DNA of 25,328 nt from an uncultured Verrucomicrobiota bacterium (GTDB taxonomy: Bacteria > Verrucomicrobiota > Verrucomicrobiae > Opitutales > Opitutaceae), in contig CAMLQS010000026.1 of NCBI GenBank assembly GCA_946482165.1, positions 1 to 25,328 on the forward strand, in the 5' to 3' direction. Under the pieces are notes generated by a model. The model was not told the origin of the DNA, made no database searches, and was given only the letters and a program-made list of their open reading frames with translations. The translations under genes and the position numbers were made by a program. Shown here one piece after another: positions 13,158 to 21,497 of the stretch (positions within the stretch are counted from its first letter, which is position 1; each line of letters starts with the position of its first letter).

Positions 13158-16100
13158 TCAGCCGTGCCGGGCGACCGGAGCAAAGGGGAGGCGGAGGGTG
13201 AACGCGGCGCCGCAGCCGGGGCCGTCGCTGTGAACGTCGAGAGCTCCGCCCATTTCTTTCGCGGCGAGCGCGCCGCTGTGCAGGCCGAAGCCGTGGCCTT
13301 GTTTGCGGGTGGTGAAGCCGTGGTTGAAGATGCGGGTAAGGTTTTCGGCGGGGATGCCGACGCCGTTGTCGATGACGGCGATGTCCACGCCGGAGGCGTC
13401 GGCGCGGGAGCGCACGACGAGGCGTTTGTCGGTGCGGCCGGATTCGTCGCAGGCGTATTTGGCGTTCCGGATGAGGTTCACGAGGATCTGGAGCACCTTG
13501 TTCTTCTCGACGGTGATGACGGGGCGGGCCTCGTATTCGCGCACGACCTCGACGTCGTGCCGGGCGAGGGAGCCGGCGTTCATGCGAAGGGCGTCCTCGA
13601 CGAGGTCGGGCACCGAGACGGTTTCGACCACGCCGGAGGTTTTCGCGTAGCTCTGCTGCATCGCCACGATGTCTTTGATGTGGCCGATGTTTTTGTGGAG
13701 GCTGTCGATTTCGTGGAGGATGGCCTTCTGTTCCTGGGAGAGGGCCTCGGCGAGAGTGCCGAGGTAGGTCGGGATGACCTTGCCGCGCGGGTCTTCGACC
13801 ATGAAGCGGCCGAGATCGGCGCGGTTCTGATTGAGGAGGTCGGAGAGCTTGCCGACGTTGGGCGACTTGGAGCGGCGCACGAGATCGGCCACGAGCGTGG
13901 CGGACACGTTTACGCTGTTGAGGACGTTGCCGACATTATGAAGCACGCCGGTGGCGACCTCGGCCATGCCCGCCTGGTGGGAGGTGCGGAGGAGTTGCTT
14001 GTGAACGTCCTCGAGCTCGTCCTCGGCTTTCTTGCGCTCGGTGATATCGACGATGGTGGCGAGTTCCTGGGCTTCGTCTCCGTGCTGGCGGACGGTGCGA
14101 ACGTGGAGCGAGGCCCAGCGGACGACGCCTCCGGGGTGCAGATAACGTTTTTCGAGGGAGTATTGGTCGATCTCCCCGGCGCGAAGTTTTTCCCTGAGGG
14201 CGGCCTGGGCGGCGCGATCGTCGGGGTGGGTCGCCTCGACGTAGCGTTCGAGCTCATGGCAGCGCTCGGCGGGAACCCCGGTGATGGAAACGCAGGACGG
14301 GTTGACGATGCGGGTCTCGGGCCGGTCGTAGACCATCCAGGCGACGCCGACGGGCAGGGCGTCGAAGATGAATTTGAAGCGGGCGCGCTCGCGGGCCACT
14401 TCCTCCTGGGCGAGTTTGAGGTCGGTGATGTCGACGAGAGTGGTGACGGATTGGGTATTGCCCGTCTCGGGGTCCGTTGAGACGCGGCTCATCATAACCG
14501 CCCAGACGATTCGGCCGCCGGGGTGGATGTAGCGTTTTTCGACCACGAACTGGTCGATCTCGCGGCGTTTCATGCGATCGGCGAGTTCCACCTGCCGTTG
14601 CGCGTCCTCCGGATGGGTGGCGCGCGCAAAGGCGCCGGGGTCGGAGGCCGCGAGCTCGGCGGAAACGCCGGTGATCTTCTCGTGGGCGGGATTGAGAAGC
14701 AGCGTTTCCGGGCCGAGCAGGCGCCAGGAAACTCCCACGGGGAGGGAGTCGAAGATGAATTTGAAGCGGGCTTGTTCGCGCGCGGCCGCTTCCTGGGCGC
14801 GCTTGAGGGCGGTGATATCCGTGACGGTGCCAAGGATCTCGACGCGGCCGTCGGGATAGACCATGCGCTGGGCGGAGACCGTCACCCAGACGATGCTGCC
14901 GTCGGCGCGGATGTAGCGCTTGTCGATCGAGAAGCCGGGGATGTGGCCGGCGTCGAGGGCCTCGTTGAGCGGTTTCTGGCGGGCTTGGTCGTCGGGGTGG
15001 GTGATGCGGGCGAAGATCTCGTCGTTATCGCCCACCTCGTCCCGGCCGACGCCGCAGATCCGCAGGTGGGAGTCATTGATGAGGAAGGAGTGCGAGGAAC
15101 GGTCGGCGGCGCGGGTTTCGAGGGAGATGCCGACGGGGATGTAGTCGAAGATGAACTTGAGCCGGGACTGTTCGTGGGCGGCCGCCTCCTGGGCGAGCTT
15201 GAGCTGCGTGATGTCGACCACCGAGGCGAGCATCTCGACGCGGCCGTCGGGGTAGACGGCGCGTTGTTTGGAGAAGACCACCCAGACGAGAGAACCGTCG
15301 GGACGAATGTAGCGTTTTTCGACCGAGAAGTGCGATATCTCCTGGGCGTCGAGCGCGCGGTCCAACGGGGTCTGGCGTTGCAGGTCTTCGGGATGGGTGA
15401 TGTCGCGGATCGCGGCCCCGCGGGTCTCCACCGCCTGCGCGCGGGTGACGCCGGAGATCTCCAGGTGGGCGTCGTTTATCAGGTAGGACTGGGTGCCGCC
15501 GTCTTTCCCGTGCGAAGCCAAGGAGATGCCGACGGGCACGGAGTCGAAGATGAACTTGAAGCGTTCGCGCTCGAGGGCGCTTTCCTCCTGGGCGAGTTTG
15601 AGCTCGGTGACGTCGACGACGGTGCCGAGCGTCTCGACGCGACCGTCGGGATAGACCATGCGCTGGGCGGAGAAAGTGGCCCAGACCACGCGGCCGTCGG
15701 GGCGGATGTAGCGTTTCTCGATGGTGTAGCGGGGGAGGCGGCCCGCGTTGAGCGCCTCGGTGAGCGGTCTTTGCCGCGCGGCGTCGTCCGGGTGGGTGAT
15801 TTCGCCGAAGATGCCCTCGTTGGCCGCGACCTGCCCGCGGGTGACCCCGCAGATGTCGAGATGGGCGTCGTTGATGAGAAAGGAGCGCCTTGGGTCGTCA
15901 TTGGTGCCTGAATACAGGGAGATGCCGACGGGCACCGAATCGAAGATGAACTTGAGCCGGGCCTGCTCGCGGGCGGCCTCTTCCTGGGCGCGCTTGAGGC
16001 CGGTGATGTCGACGACGACGCTGAGGGTTTCGACGCGGCCGTTGGGGTAGGTTTTCCGTTGGGTGTAGAAGGAGACCCACACGGTCTCGCCGCCGGGGCG

Positions 16101-17543
16101 GATGTAGCGTTTTTCCAGCGAGTAGCGGTCGATCTCGTTGGCCTTGAGCTTCTGGCGGAGGGGGAGCTGCCGCTCGTAGTCCTCGGGGTGGGTGAGGCGG
16201 TTGAAGATCGTCAGATCGACCATGACCTCGTCGCGAGTGACGCCGATGATCTCGAGCTGGGCGTCGTTGATGAGGAAGGAATAGCCGTCCTGCGGGAGCT
16301 GCGAATAGAGGGAAACGCCGACGGGCAGGGAATCGAAGATGAATTTGAAACGCTCGCGCTGCTGCGCGGTTTCGAGCTCGGCCTCCTTGAGGGCGGTGAT
16401 GTCGCTGATCGTCGACATGGCTTCGACGCGTCCGTTCGGAAAGTCGATGCGCTGGGTGGTGAAGACGACCCAGACGGTTTTGCCGTCGGGGCGGATGTAG
16501 CGTTTCTCGAGCGAGAAGCTGGGAATTTCGCCACGCTCGATTTTTTCCTGGAAGGGAAGCTGGCGAGCGAGGTCGTCGGGGTGGGTGATCTTGCGGAAGA
16601 CGCTGAAGTCTTCGCCCACATCCGCGCGGGTGAGCCCGCAGATGCCGAGGTGCGCCTCGTTGATCATGCGGCTGCGAAGGCGGCCTTCTTCCGAGGAGTG
16701 CAGGGTGATGCCGACGGGGGCGTGATCGAAGATGAACTGGAAGCGCGCTTTTTCGACGAGCAGCTCCTGGGTCGCGGTCTCGAGGGAGCGGGTGCGCTCC
16801 TCCACGCGATGCTCAAGGTCGCGGTGGGTGGCTTTGAGCTCGGCGTCGCGGATCTCGATCTGCGCGAGCATGTGGTTGAAGCCGTCGATCAGGCGCCCGA
16901 TCTCGTCGTCGCCGAGCTTGGTGGCGCGGATGGAGTAGGCTTTTTCCGCGCCGACGCGGCCGGCGATGGCGGCGAGTTCGGCGATGGGCTCGGAGATAAG
17001 CCGCTGCAGGCGGGACGCGATCAGCCAGGTGAGGAGGATGGCGGCGAAGAAGACGGCGGCGCCGATGCCCAGATAGTGCCAGCGACGGGCGATCAATTCG
17101 TCGAGGTCGGATTCGATGTAGAGGGTGCCGACGACGTCTCCTCCGGAGCGGACCGCTTCAAAGAGATCGAGCGAGTCGGAATCGAGATAGACGGTGTCCG
17201 CCCGCGGCTGCGGCCAAGCGAGCGCGGCCCAGGGATCGCGCTGGTAGGTCGCGAAGACATTCCCTCTGTCGTCATAGAGGCAGGCGCGCACGATGCGGGG
17301 CTGTTGCTCCAGGCTCTTCAGGGTGAGCGTGGCGGTGTCGTTGTCGTCGAAGGCGAGGGAAGAGGCGCTGTTGGCGCCGATGATGTGGGCGGCGGTCTCA
17401 AGCTCGCGGGCCTGTTCCCCGCGGAACGAGACCTGTTCGTAGACGATGAACGCGGCGCAGGTCAGGAGCAGCGCGATGCCGCTGGTGAGAAGGCTGATCG
17501 CGGTCAGCTTGCGCTTGAGGGGTAGATTGTGGAGGAAGCGCAT
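13158..17543 (-). CDS. Membrane sensor histidine kinase: CHASE8-HAMP-seven PAS-kinase
   Basis: A 1461-residue kinase. Transmembrane helices at about 13-35 and 156-176 flank a periplasmic CHASE8-type domain (38-150; HIIGANSASSLAFDDNDTAT, IVRACLYDDRGNVFATY), the same sensor type as YfiN/DgcN. HAMP (177-230) and a coiled coil lead to seven consecutive PAS-PAC units starting near residues 267, 398, 529, 661, 794, 927 and 1055. Each is about 131 residues and carries FKFIFDS.PVG, THP(E/D)D, EKRYIRP.G and DIT marks. The kinase core has H1202 in [11 protein letters not shown], then NLIRNAKYA (N1356, N1360), DNGVGIP (D1392) and HGFGLHSG. It starts 9 bp after the YfiR gene stop, so the two are almost surely co-translated. 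By analogy with YfiR-YfiN, YfiR may bind this periplasmic domain. No obvious haem or flavin ligand stands out in the PAS units. Confidence 0.95.
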   Translation of the reverse strand: MRFLHNLPLKRKLTAISLLTSGIALLLTCAAFIVYEQVSFRGEQARELETAAHIIGANSASSLAFDDNDTATLTLKSLEQQPRIVRACLYDDRGNVFATYQRDPWAALAWPQPRADTVYLDSDSLDLFEAVRSGGDVVGTLYIESDLDELIARRWHYLGIGAAVFFAAILLTWLIASRLQRLISEPIAELAAIAGRVGAEKAYSIRATKLGDDEIGRLIDGFNHMLAQIEIRDAELKATHRDLEHRVEERTRSLETATQELLVEKARFQFIFDHAPVGITLHSSEEGRLRSRMINEAHLGICGLTRADVGEDFSVFRKITHPDDLARQLPFQEKIERGEIPSFSLEKRYIRPDGKTVWVVFTTQRIDFPNGRVEAMSTISDITALKEAELETAQQRERFKFIFDSLPVGVSLYSQLPQDGYSFLINDAQLEIIGVTRDEVMVDLTIFNRLTHPEDYERQLPLRQKLKANEIDRYSLEKRYIRPGGETVWVSFYTQRKTYPNGRVETLSVVVDITGLKRAQEEAAREQARLKFIFDSVPVGISLYSGTNDDPRRSFLINDAHLDICGVTRGQVAANEGIFGEITHPDDAARQRPLTEALNAGRLPRYTIEKRYIRPDGRVVWATFSAQRMVYPDGRVETLGTVVDVTELKLAQEESALERERFKFIFDSVPVGISLASHGKDGGTQSYLINDAHLEISGVTRAQAVETRGAAIRDITHPEDLQRQTPLDRALDAQEISHFSVEKRYIRPDGSLVWVVFSKQRAVYPDGRVEMLASVVDITQLKLAQEAAAHEQSRLKFIFDYIPVGISLETRAADRSSHSFLINDSHLRICGVGRDEVGDNDEIFARITHPDDQARQKPLNEALDAGHIPGFSIDKRYIRADGSIVWVTVSAQRMVYPDGRVEILGTVTDITALKRAQEAAAREQARFKFIFDSLPVGVSWRLLGPETLLLNPAHEKITGVSAELAASDPGAFARATHPEDAQRQVELADRMKRREIDQFVVEKRYIHPGGRIVWAVMMSRVSTDPETGNTQSVTTLVDITDLKLAQEEVARERARFKFIFDALPVGVAWMVYDRPETRIVNPSCVSITGVPAERCHELERYVEATHPDDRAAQAALREKLRAGEIDQYSLEKRYLHPGGVVRWASLHVRTVRQHGDEAQELATIVDITERKKAEDELEDVHKQLLRTSHQAGMAEVATGVLHNVGNVLNSVNVSATLVADLVRRSKSPNVGKLSDLLNQNRADLGRFMVEDPRGKVIPTYLGTLAEALSQEQKAILHEIDSLHKNIGHIKDIVAMQQSYAKTSGVVETVSVPDLVEDALRMNAGSLARHDVEVVREYEARPVITVEKNKVLQILVNLIRNAKYACDESGRTDKRLVVRSRADASGVDIAVIDNGVGIPAENLTRIFNHGFTTRKQGHGFGLHSGALAAKEMGGALDVHSDGPGCGAAFTLRLPFAPVARHG
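13989..16745 (-). repeat. Seven tandem PAS-PAC coding units
   Basis: The coding stretch for residues about 267-1185 of the CHASE8 kinase consists of seven units of roughly 390-400 bp. They resemble one another at both protein and DNA level; near-identical short DNA blocks recur, for example the reverse complement of EKRYIRP. Units 2-5 are most alike; 6 and 7 differ more (VEKRYIHPGG, EKRYLHPGG). This fits growth by in-frame tandem duplication. Confidence 0.85.
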
Positions 17544-17552
17544 GGGGGGCTT

Positions 17553-18131
17553 TCAAGGGGTGCGTCGGCCGTCGGCGGCGAGCTTGAGCAACTGGCCGCT
17601 GAGCTTGAGGCCCGCTTTGTCGGCCGCGTTCTGGTTTATCTCGAAGCGGACTTTTTCGTTCATGACGTAGAAGGCGACGATTCCGCCGCGGGCGGTGAAG
17701 GAGGTGCTTTCGCCGACGGTGAGCACGCCGGGCGAGGCGCGAAGCGAATCGGCGAACAGCGGCTCGGCGTCGCGGGCGACGAAGACGATATGCGCCCCGG
17801 GGACCTCCGCGGCGGTTTTGACGCGGCGGATGACGATGGCGCGGCCTTCCACGATCCGGTCCTTGACGACCTTGTCGAGTTCTCCGCCGAAAGGATCGGC
17901 GCCGAGCACGGCGATGACGATCGCGCTGCCCTCGTCGTCGAAACGGTCTTCCGGCCACTGCACGAACTTGGTGAAGTTATACAGGAATCCGGCCTTGAGC
18001 TGGTATTCCTTCGAGACGGCGGGAGCCGGGGCCGCCACGCCGAGCGAGAGCCCGAGCAGCGCGAAAGAATGGAGCAACCGCAGCAGGCGGAGGCGCCGGG
18101 ATGGGGGACGAGGTTGATCGGGAGAGGCCAT
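17553..18131 (-). CDS. YfiR family (DUF4154) periplasmic protein
   Basis: A 192-residue secreted protein. An Arg-rich start (residues 8-18) and a hydrophobic stretch (20-34) ending near APAVS form a signal peptide. The mature part matches the YfiR/DUF4154 family: EYQLKAGFLYNFTKFVQWP, VLGADPFGGELD, IVFVARD, GVLTVGES, GGIVAFYVMNEKVRFEIN and the closing KAGLKLSGQLLKLA. In Pseudomonas, YfiR is the periplasmic inhibitor of the diguanylate cyclase YfiN. Here the next gene, 9 bp on, encodes a kinase with a YfiN-type CHASE8 domain, so it probably controls that kinase. It has no cysteine, unlike Pseudomonas YfiR, which has disulfides, so redox control by that route is excluded. The frame stays open to 18872, but that overlaps the receptor gene in another frame; the ATG at 18131, 8 bp after the receptor stop, is the real start. 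Confidence 0.93.
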   Translation of the reverse strand: MASPDQPRPPSRRLRLLRLLHSFALLGLSLGVAAPAPAVSKEYQLKAGFLYNFTKFVQWPEDRFDDEGSAIVIAVLGADPFGGELDKVVKDRIVEGRAIVIRRVKTAAEVPGAHIVFVARDAEPLFADSLRASPGVLTVGESTSFTARGGIVAFYVMNEKVRFEINQNAADKAGLKLSGQLLKLAADGRRTP

Positions 18132-18139
18132 GCCGGTGG

Positions 18140-20107
18140 TTAGTAGCGCCAGGTGAGCTTGCCGTGGAAACTGCGCGGAACCTCGGCCGTGTCCGTGAAG
18201 AAGGAGGGGCCTTGTTCGAGGTGCCGGTCTTGGAGAAGGTTTCTGCCGACGAGGGCGATCTCGAGCCGGTCGCTCAGGCGATAGGCGATGCGGAGATCGG
18301 CGGTGAAGTAGGACGGCACGAAGCGGATCGCGTCGACGTAGCGGAGTTGACCGTCGACGCAGAGCCGGCGGGTGAGGTCGTGGGACGAGCGCAGGGTGGC
18401 TTGGTGGCGCGGGGCGCTGTGCTCGAGCGCGTCCAGATCGGCGGAGACGGGGCCGTTCACGTCGGCCAGCAGCAGAGAGTAACTTCCCGTGAGGCGCCAG
18501 GCATCGACCGGGGAAACCGTGACGGCGAGCTCGCCGCCGTAGGTCTGGGCGGAGAGGAGATTGGCGAAGGGAATCTCGGCCGTGCCGAGCGGGAGGCCCG
18601 GAACGAAGCCGGTGACCTGGCTCGCGGAGGCGAGGTCCTCGTAGACGTTGTAGAAGAGGGCGAGGTCCACGCTGACGCGCGAGACCGGCTGGACGCGGTA
18701 GCCGCACTCGTAGGCCCATAGCTCCTCGGAGGCCAGGTCGGCGTTGCCGGTGACGCGAGGGAGGTAGAGGCCGCCGCCGGGGCCGACGAAAGGCGCGCCG
18801 GTGGCGATGGCGAGGAGGTCTTGCCCCTCGAGGCTGCCCGGAGTGCGCACGGCGCGGGAGACCGCGGTCCATAGCGTTTGCCGGGCGGTGGGTTTGAGCG
18901 CCAGGCGCAGGCCGGGCTGAACCTCGAAGCCGGTGTAGTCGTTGTGCTCGATTTTTACGCCGCTCGTGAGCGTGAGTTTTTCCGGGAGGACCTGAAACTC
19001 GTCCTGCACGAAAAAGCTGTAGAGATCGGTGCGTGCCTCGTCATTGCGGACCTCGAGCAGGGGAGACGTTTGGTCGACTTCGCTTTCGATGGCCCGGTAG
19101 CCGAGGCCCCAGATGACGTCGTGGCGTTCGCCGATGCCGAAGGTGTGCTGCGCGGAAAAATCGCCCGTGTCGGTGCGGAGGCGGGCCCGCTCCGGCTCGT
19201 TCCGCATCGTGCGATCAAAGTAGGTCTGGATTTCGAGGCTGGATCTGTCGGACCACCGGCGGGTGAGGCGGCCGAGGGTGTTGGCGTTGTAGTCTTCGAT
19301 GGCGTCGTCGTCCGTATCGAAGCCGGTGCCGCCGGCCTGCCAGGTGAGCTGGGTGTCCTCGGACACGTAGTGGTCCAACCGCAACCCGCCCTGCTGTCCT
19401 TGCCAGCCGTCGCCGGCGGGCCGGCCGTTGGCGAGCGGGTGATCGTCGACGGAGCGGACTCCGGCGTAGACGCGGTAGTAGGTGCGTTCGCCGATCCGGC
19501 CGCCGTAGCGCACTCCGCTGTCGGTCTCCAGCACGTCGCCGGCGGAGCCATAGACGAGGGCGCCCTGCGTGTCGCGGGCGTCGCGGCTGACGATATTGAT
19601 CACCCCGTTGACGGCATTGGCGCCCCATACGGTGGCGCCGGGGCCCCGTATCACCTCGATGCGATCGACGTCCTCGAGCATGGCCTGTTCGACATCCCAG
19701 TAAACGCCCGCGAACACGGGCGAGTAGACGGCGCGGCCGTCGACGAGGACGAGCAGTTTGTTGGCGAAGAGGTTGCTGAAACCGCGGGAGGAGACGGAGA
19801 ACTGGCTGGCGTTGACGGAGGCGACCGCCAGGCCGGGCACGAGGCGAAGCGCGTCGGGGATGCTGACGGCGCCGGAGCGGCGCAGCTCGTCGTTGGTGAG
19901 AACGGTGATGGCGGTCGCGGCGTCCGTGCGTTTTTGTTCCCGCTTGGAGACCGAGGTGACGGTTTCGTTCATCAGTTCCTCGAGGCTGAGGTCGCCGTAA
20001 TTCGGGATGGTCTGCGCCCGCGTGAGCGCGGGGGCGGCGGCGAGGGAGGACAGCAGCAACGCGAGTCGGAGAGCCGAGCGCGAGGAGGAGGTGGCGGCGG
20101 AACGCAT
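18140..20107 (-). CDS. TonB-dependent outer membrane receptor
   Basis: A 655-residue outer-membrane beta-barrel. Residues 1-31 are a signal peptide ending in LTRAQ. Next comes the LSLEELMNETVTSVSKREQ segment typical of a receptor group often found beside DUF4154 genes; TVTSV may serve as TonB box. The plug (about 50-160) shows ITVLTNDELRRSGAVSIPDAL, GFSNLFANKLLVLVDGRAVYSP and IEVIRGPGATVWGANAVNGVINIVS. The barrel fills the rest and ends in the aromatic LTWRY, as expected for BAM assembly. It has no long N-terminal signalling domain of the FecA type. It lies 53 bp after the pseudokinase gene and 8 bp before the YfiR gene, so it is placed to pass ligand state to the periplasmic YfiR. Ligand is unknown. 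The ATG at 20107 gives the signal peptide; the open frame upstream to 20851 is a shadow of the pseudokinase gene. Confidence 0.94.
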   Translation of the reverse strand: MRSAATSSSRSALRLALLLSSLAAAPALTRAQTIPNYGDLSLEELMNETVTSVSKREQKRTDAATAITVLTNDELRRSGAVSIPDALRLVPGLAVASVNASQFSVSSRGFSNLFANKLLVLVDGRAVYSPVFAGVYWDVEQAMLEDVDRIEVIRGPGATVWGANAVNGVINIVSRDARDTQGALVYGSAGDVLETDSGVRYGGRIGERTYYRVYAGVRSVDDHPLANGRPAGDGWQGQQGGLRLDHYVSEDTQLTWQAGGTGFDTDDDAIEDYNANTLGRLTRRWSDRSSLEIQTYFDRTMRNEPERARLRTDTGDFSAQHTFGIGERHDVIWGLGYRAIESEVDQTSPLLEVRNDEARTDLYSFFVQDEFQVLPEKLTLTSGVKIEHNDYTGFEVQPGLRLALKPTARQTLWTAVSRAVRTPGSLEGQDLLAIATGAPFVGPGGGLYLPRVTGNADLASEELWAYECGYRVQPVSRVSVDLALFYNVYEDLASASQVTGFVPGLPLGTAEIPFANLLSAQTYGGELAVTVSPVDAWRLTGSYSLLLADVNGPVSADLDALEHSAPRHQATLRSSHDLTRRLCVDGQLRYVDAIRFVPSYFTADLRIAYRLSDRLEIALVGRNLLQDRHLEQGPSFFTDTAEVPRSFHGKLTWRY

Positions 20108-20160
20108 GGGGCGGGGCGGGGGTGGCCGAAACGGCAAGGGTCGACGGGGCGGGACGATGT

Positions 20161-21318
20161 TCAGGAGAGATCGAGGCAGGTGCGCACCGTCTGCGTGAGG
20201 TGTTGAATCGCGTAGGGCTTTGCGACGAAGCGAACGCCGCCAAGCGCGGCGGCGCGGACGTGCAGCGCATCGCCGGGGATGCCGCTGGTGCAGAGAACCG
20301 GCAGCGCGGGCTTTTCGGCGCGGAGCCGGCGGGCCAGCTCCAAGCCGTCGAAATCGTCGGGAAGCACCAGGTCGGTAACCAAAAGCCGAATACGCTCGGA
20401 GTGCCATTTCCAGGTCTCGATGGCGTCGCGGCCCGAGGCGGCCTGGAGGACGCGATAGCCCTGGCCCTGGAGGACGGCGCGGGCGAACTCGCGGACGGGG
20501 CCCTCGTCCTCCACGAGGAGTATGGTTTCGCCGCCGCGGACGGCGGGCTCGGCGGAGGAGAGGGCGGAGGCCGGAAGGAGCCCGGGCGGCGCGGCTCCAT
20601 CGTGGACGGGGACGAAAACGTGAAGGGCGACGCCGGAGCCGGCCAGGTTTTCGGCTTCGGCCCAGCCGCGATGGGCGGCGGCGACGCCGCCGACGGCCGC
20701 CAGGCAAAGGCCCAGCCCGTCGCCGGGCGAGCGCCGGGGAATGGCGAAAGGCTCGAAGGCGCGGGAAAGCGCCTCGGCGGAGAGGGCGGGCCCGCTGTAT
20801 TCCACGCTCAGGCAGGCAAAGCGCCCCGGCCTCCGCGGACCGCGGGCGCATTCGTCCGGCCCGAGCTCAATGAACCGGGTGCGGACAAGAACCTTGCCCC
20901 GACCCTGCATCGCGTCGCGGGCGTGGTGGGCGAGGTTGGTCACCAGGTTCTCGATCAGGCCGGCATCGGCGGCGATCTGCGGGAGGCCTGCGGCCAACTC
21001 GAAATCGAGCGAGACATCCCGCCCGAGCAAGGTGGCGAGGGTGCCGCCCGAAGCTCGAAGCCCGCCGTTGAGATCGACGGGGTGGTCCGGCGTCGTTTCC
21101 TGGAGGCCCACCAGGAGCAGGCGGCGAGACATCGCGGCGGCGCGCTCGCCTGCGGCGTAGATCTGTTGCAGGGCGATGCGGGCGTCGTCGGGCAGTTCCG
21201 GCTGGGCGATGAGAAGGCTGGCGTAGCCATTGATGATCGTCAGCGCGTTGTTGAAATCTCGGGCAACTCCGGTCGCGAAACGCTGAATCTGGTCCGATGG
21301 TTGAGGCTGGGACGACAC
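20161..21318 (-). CDS. Degenerate histidine kinase (pseudokinase) with C-terminal receiver
   Basis: A 385-residue soluble protein, first gene of the signalling block. Residues 10-75 match the HisKA type usually written G(I/V)AHDFNN, but here read GVARDFNNAL, so the phospho-acceptor His is R20 (codon CGA). The ATPase domain (about 80-237) has lost more: the N-box Asn is H132 (NLAHHARDAM), the G1 Asp is Y174 (VEYSGPALS), and only a trace of the G2 loop remains (GDGLGLCLA). The receiver (about 264-385) looks whole: E270/D271, phospho-Asp D316 in LLVTDLVLP, T344 and K367. It is therefore unlikely to autophosphorylate and may act as a scaffold or as a phosphate acceptor or sink for the kinases downstream. 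The start is the GTG at 21318. There is no frameshift or early stop, so the protein seems kept rather than decaying. Confidence 0.88.
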   Translation of the reverse strand: MSSQPQPSDQIQRFATGVARDFNNALTIINGYASLLIAQPELPDDARIALQQIYAAGERAAAMSRRLLLVGLQETTPDHPVDLNGGLRASGGTLATLLGRDVSLDFELAAGLPQIAADAGLIENLVTNLAHHARDAMQGRGKVLVRTRFIELGPDECARGPRRPGRFACLSVEYSGPALSAEALSRAFEPFAIPRRSPGDGLGLCLAAVGGVAAAHRGWAEAENLAGSGVALHVFVPVHDGAAPPGLLPASALSSAEPAVRGGETILLVEDEGPVREFARAVLQGQGYRVLQAASGRDAIETWKWHSERIRLLVTDLVLPDDFDGLELARRLRAEKPALPVLCTSGIPGDALHVRAAALGGVRFVAKPYAIQHLTQTVRTCLDLS

Positions 21319-21390
21319 GGGGTGATGAGGGGCGCGGAAGGCGTGGCTGCGGGGGGGCGACTCGGCGTGGCCGCGATCAAACTGGAGGGT

Positions 21391-21419
21391 CTTAAAAAAT
21401 GCGCGAAAGTCAGTGTGAA
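21391..21419 (-). promoter_or_regulatory. Candidate sigma70-type promoter of the signalling operon
   Basis: On the minus strand TTCACA (21419-21414) and TTTAAG (21396-21391) are separated by exactly 17 bases. They match the TTGACA and TATAAT consensus at 5 of 6 and 4 of 6 positions. Transcription would start near 21384, leaving a leader of about 65 bases before the GTG at 21318. The area is AT-richer than its surroundings. This is a visual match only. Confidence 0.35.
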
Positions 21420-21429
21420 ATCGCTCATC

Positions 21430-21445
21430 TAGGGATGCTTCCCTA
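21430..21445. promoter_or_regulatory. Perfect 16-bp palindrome, candidate operator
   Basis: TAGGGA-TGCT-TCCCTA is a perfect inverted repeat with a 4-bp spacer, ending about 10 bp upstream of the candidate -35 box. That is where a dimeric activator would sit. No regulator gene able to bind it is in the window. Confidence 0.4.
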
Positions 21446-21497
21446 ACTTCAATGCCAAGGGATAAAACGCAGGGAAATTGCCGTATGGACGTGTTGG

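Noticed and set aside
13013..13183. N-terminal extension of the Reg_prop kinase to a TTG at 13183
   Set aside because: The added residues are Arg/Pro-rich, overlap the end of the upstream kinase gene, and would bury the signal peptide about 60 residues inside.
13989..16745. Tandem repeat as non-coding satellite DNA
   Set aside because: The frame is open throughout and each unit encodes a full PAS-PAC domain with conserved motifs.
18132..18872. N-terminal extension of the YfiR protein
   Set aside because: It lies in a shadow frame of the receptor gene; the signal peptide begins right after the ATG at 18131.
20108..20851. N-terminal extension of the TonB receptor
   Set aside because: It runs out of frame through the pseudokinase gene, is Arg/Pro-rich, and puts the signal peptide in mid-protein; the ATG at 20107 fits.
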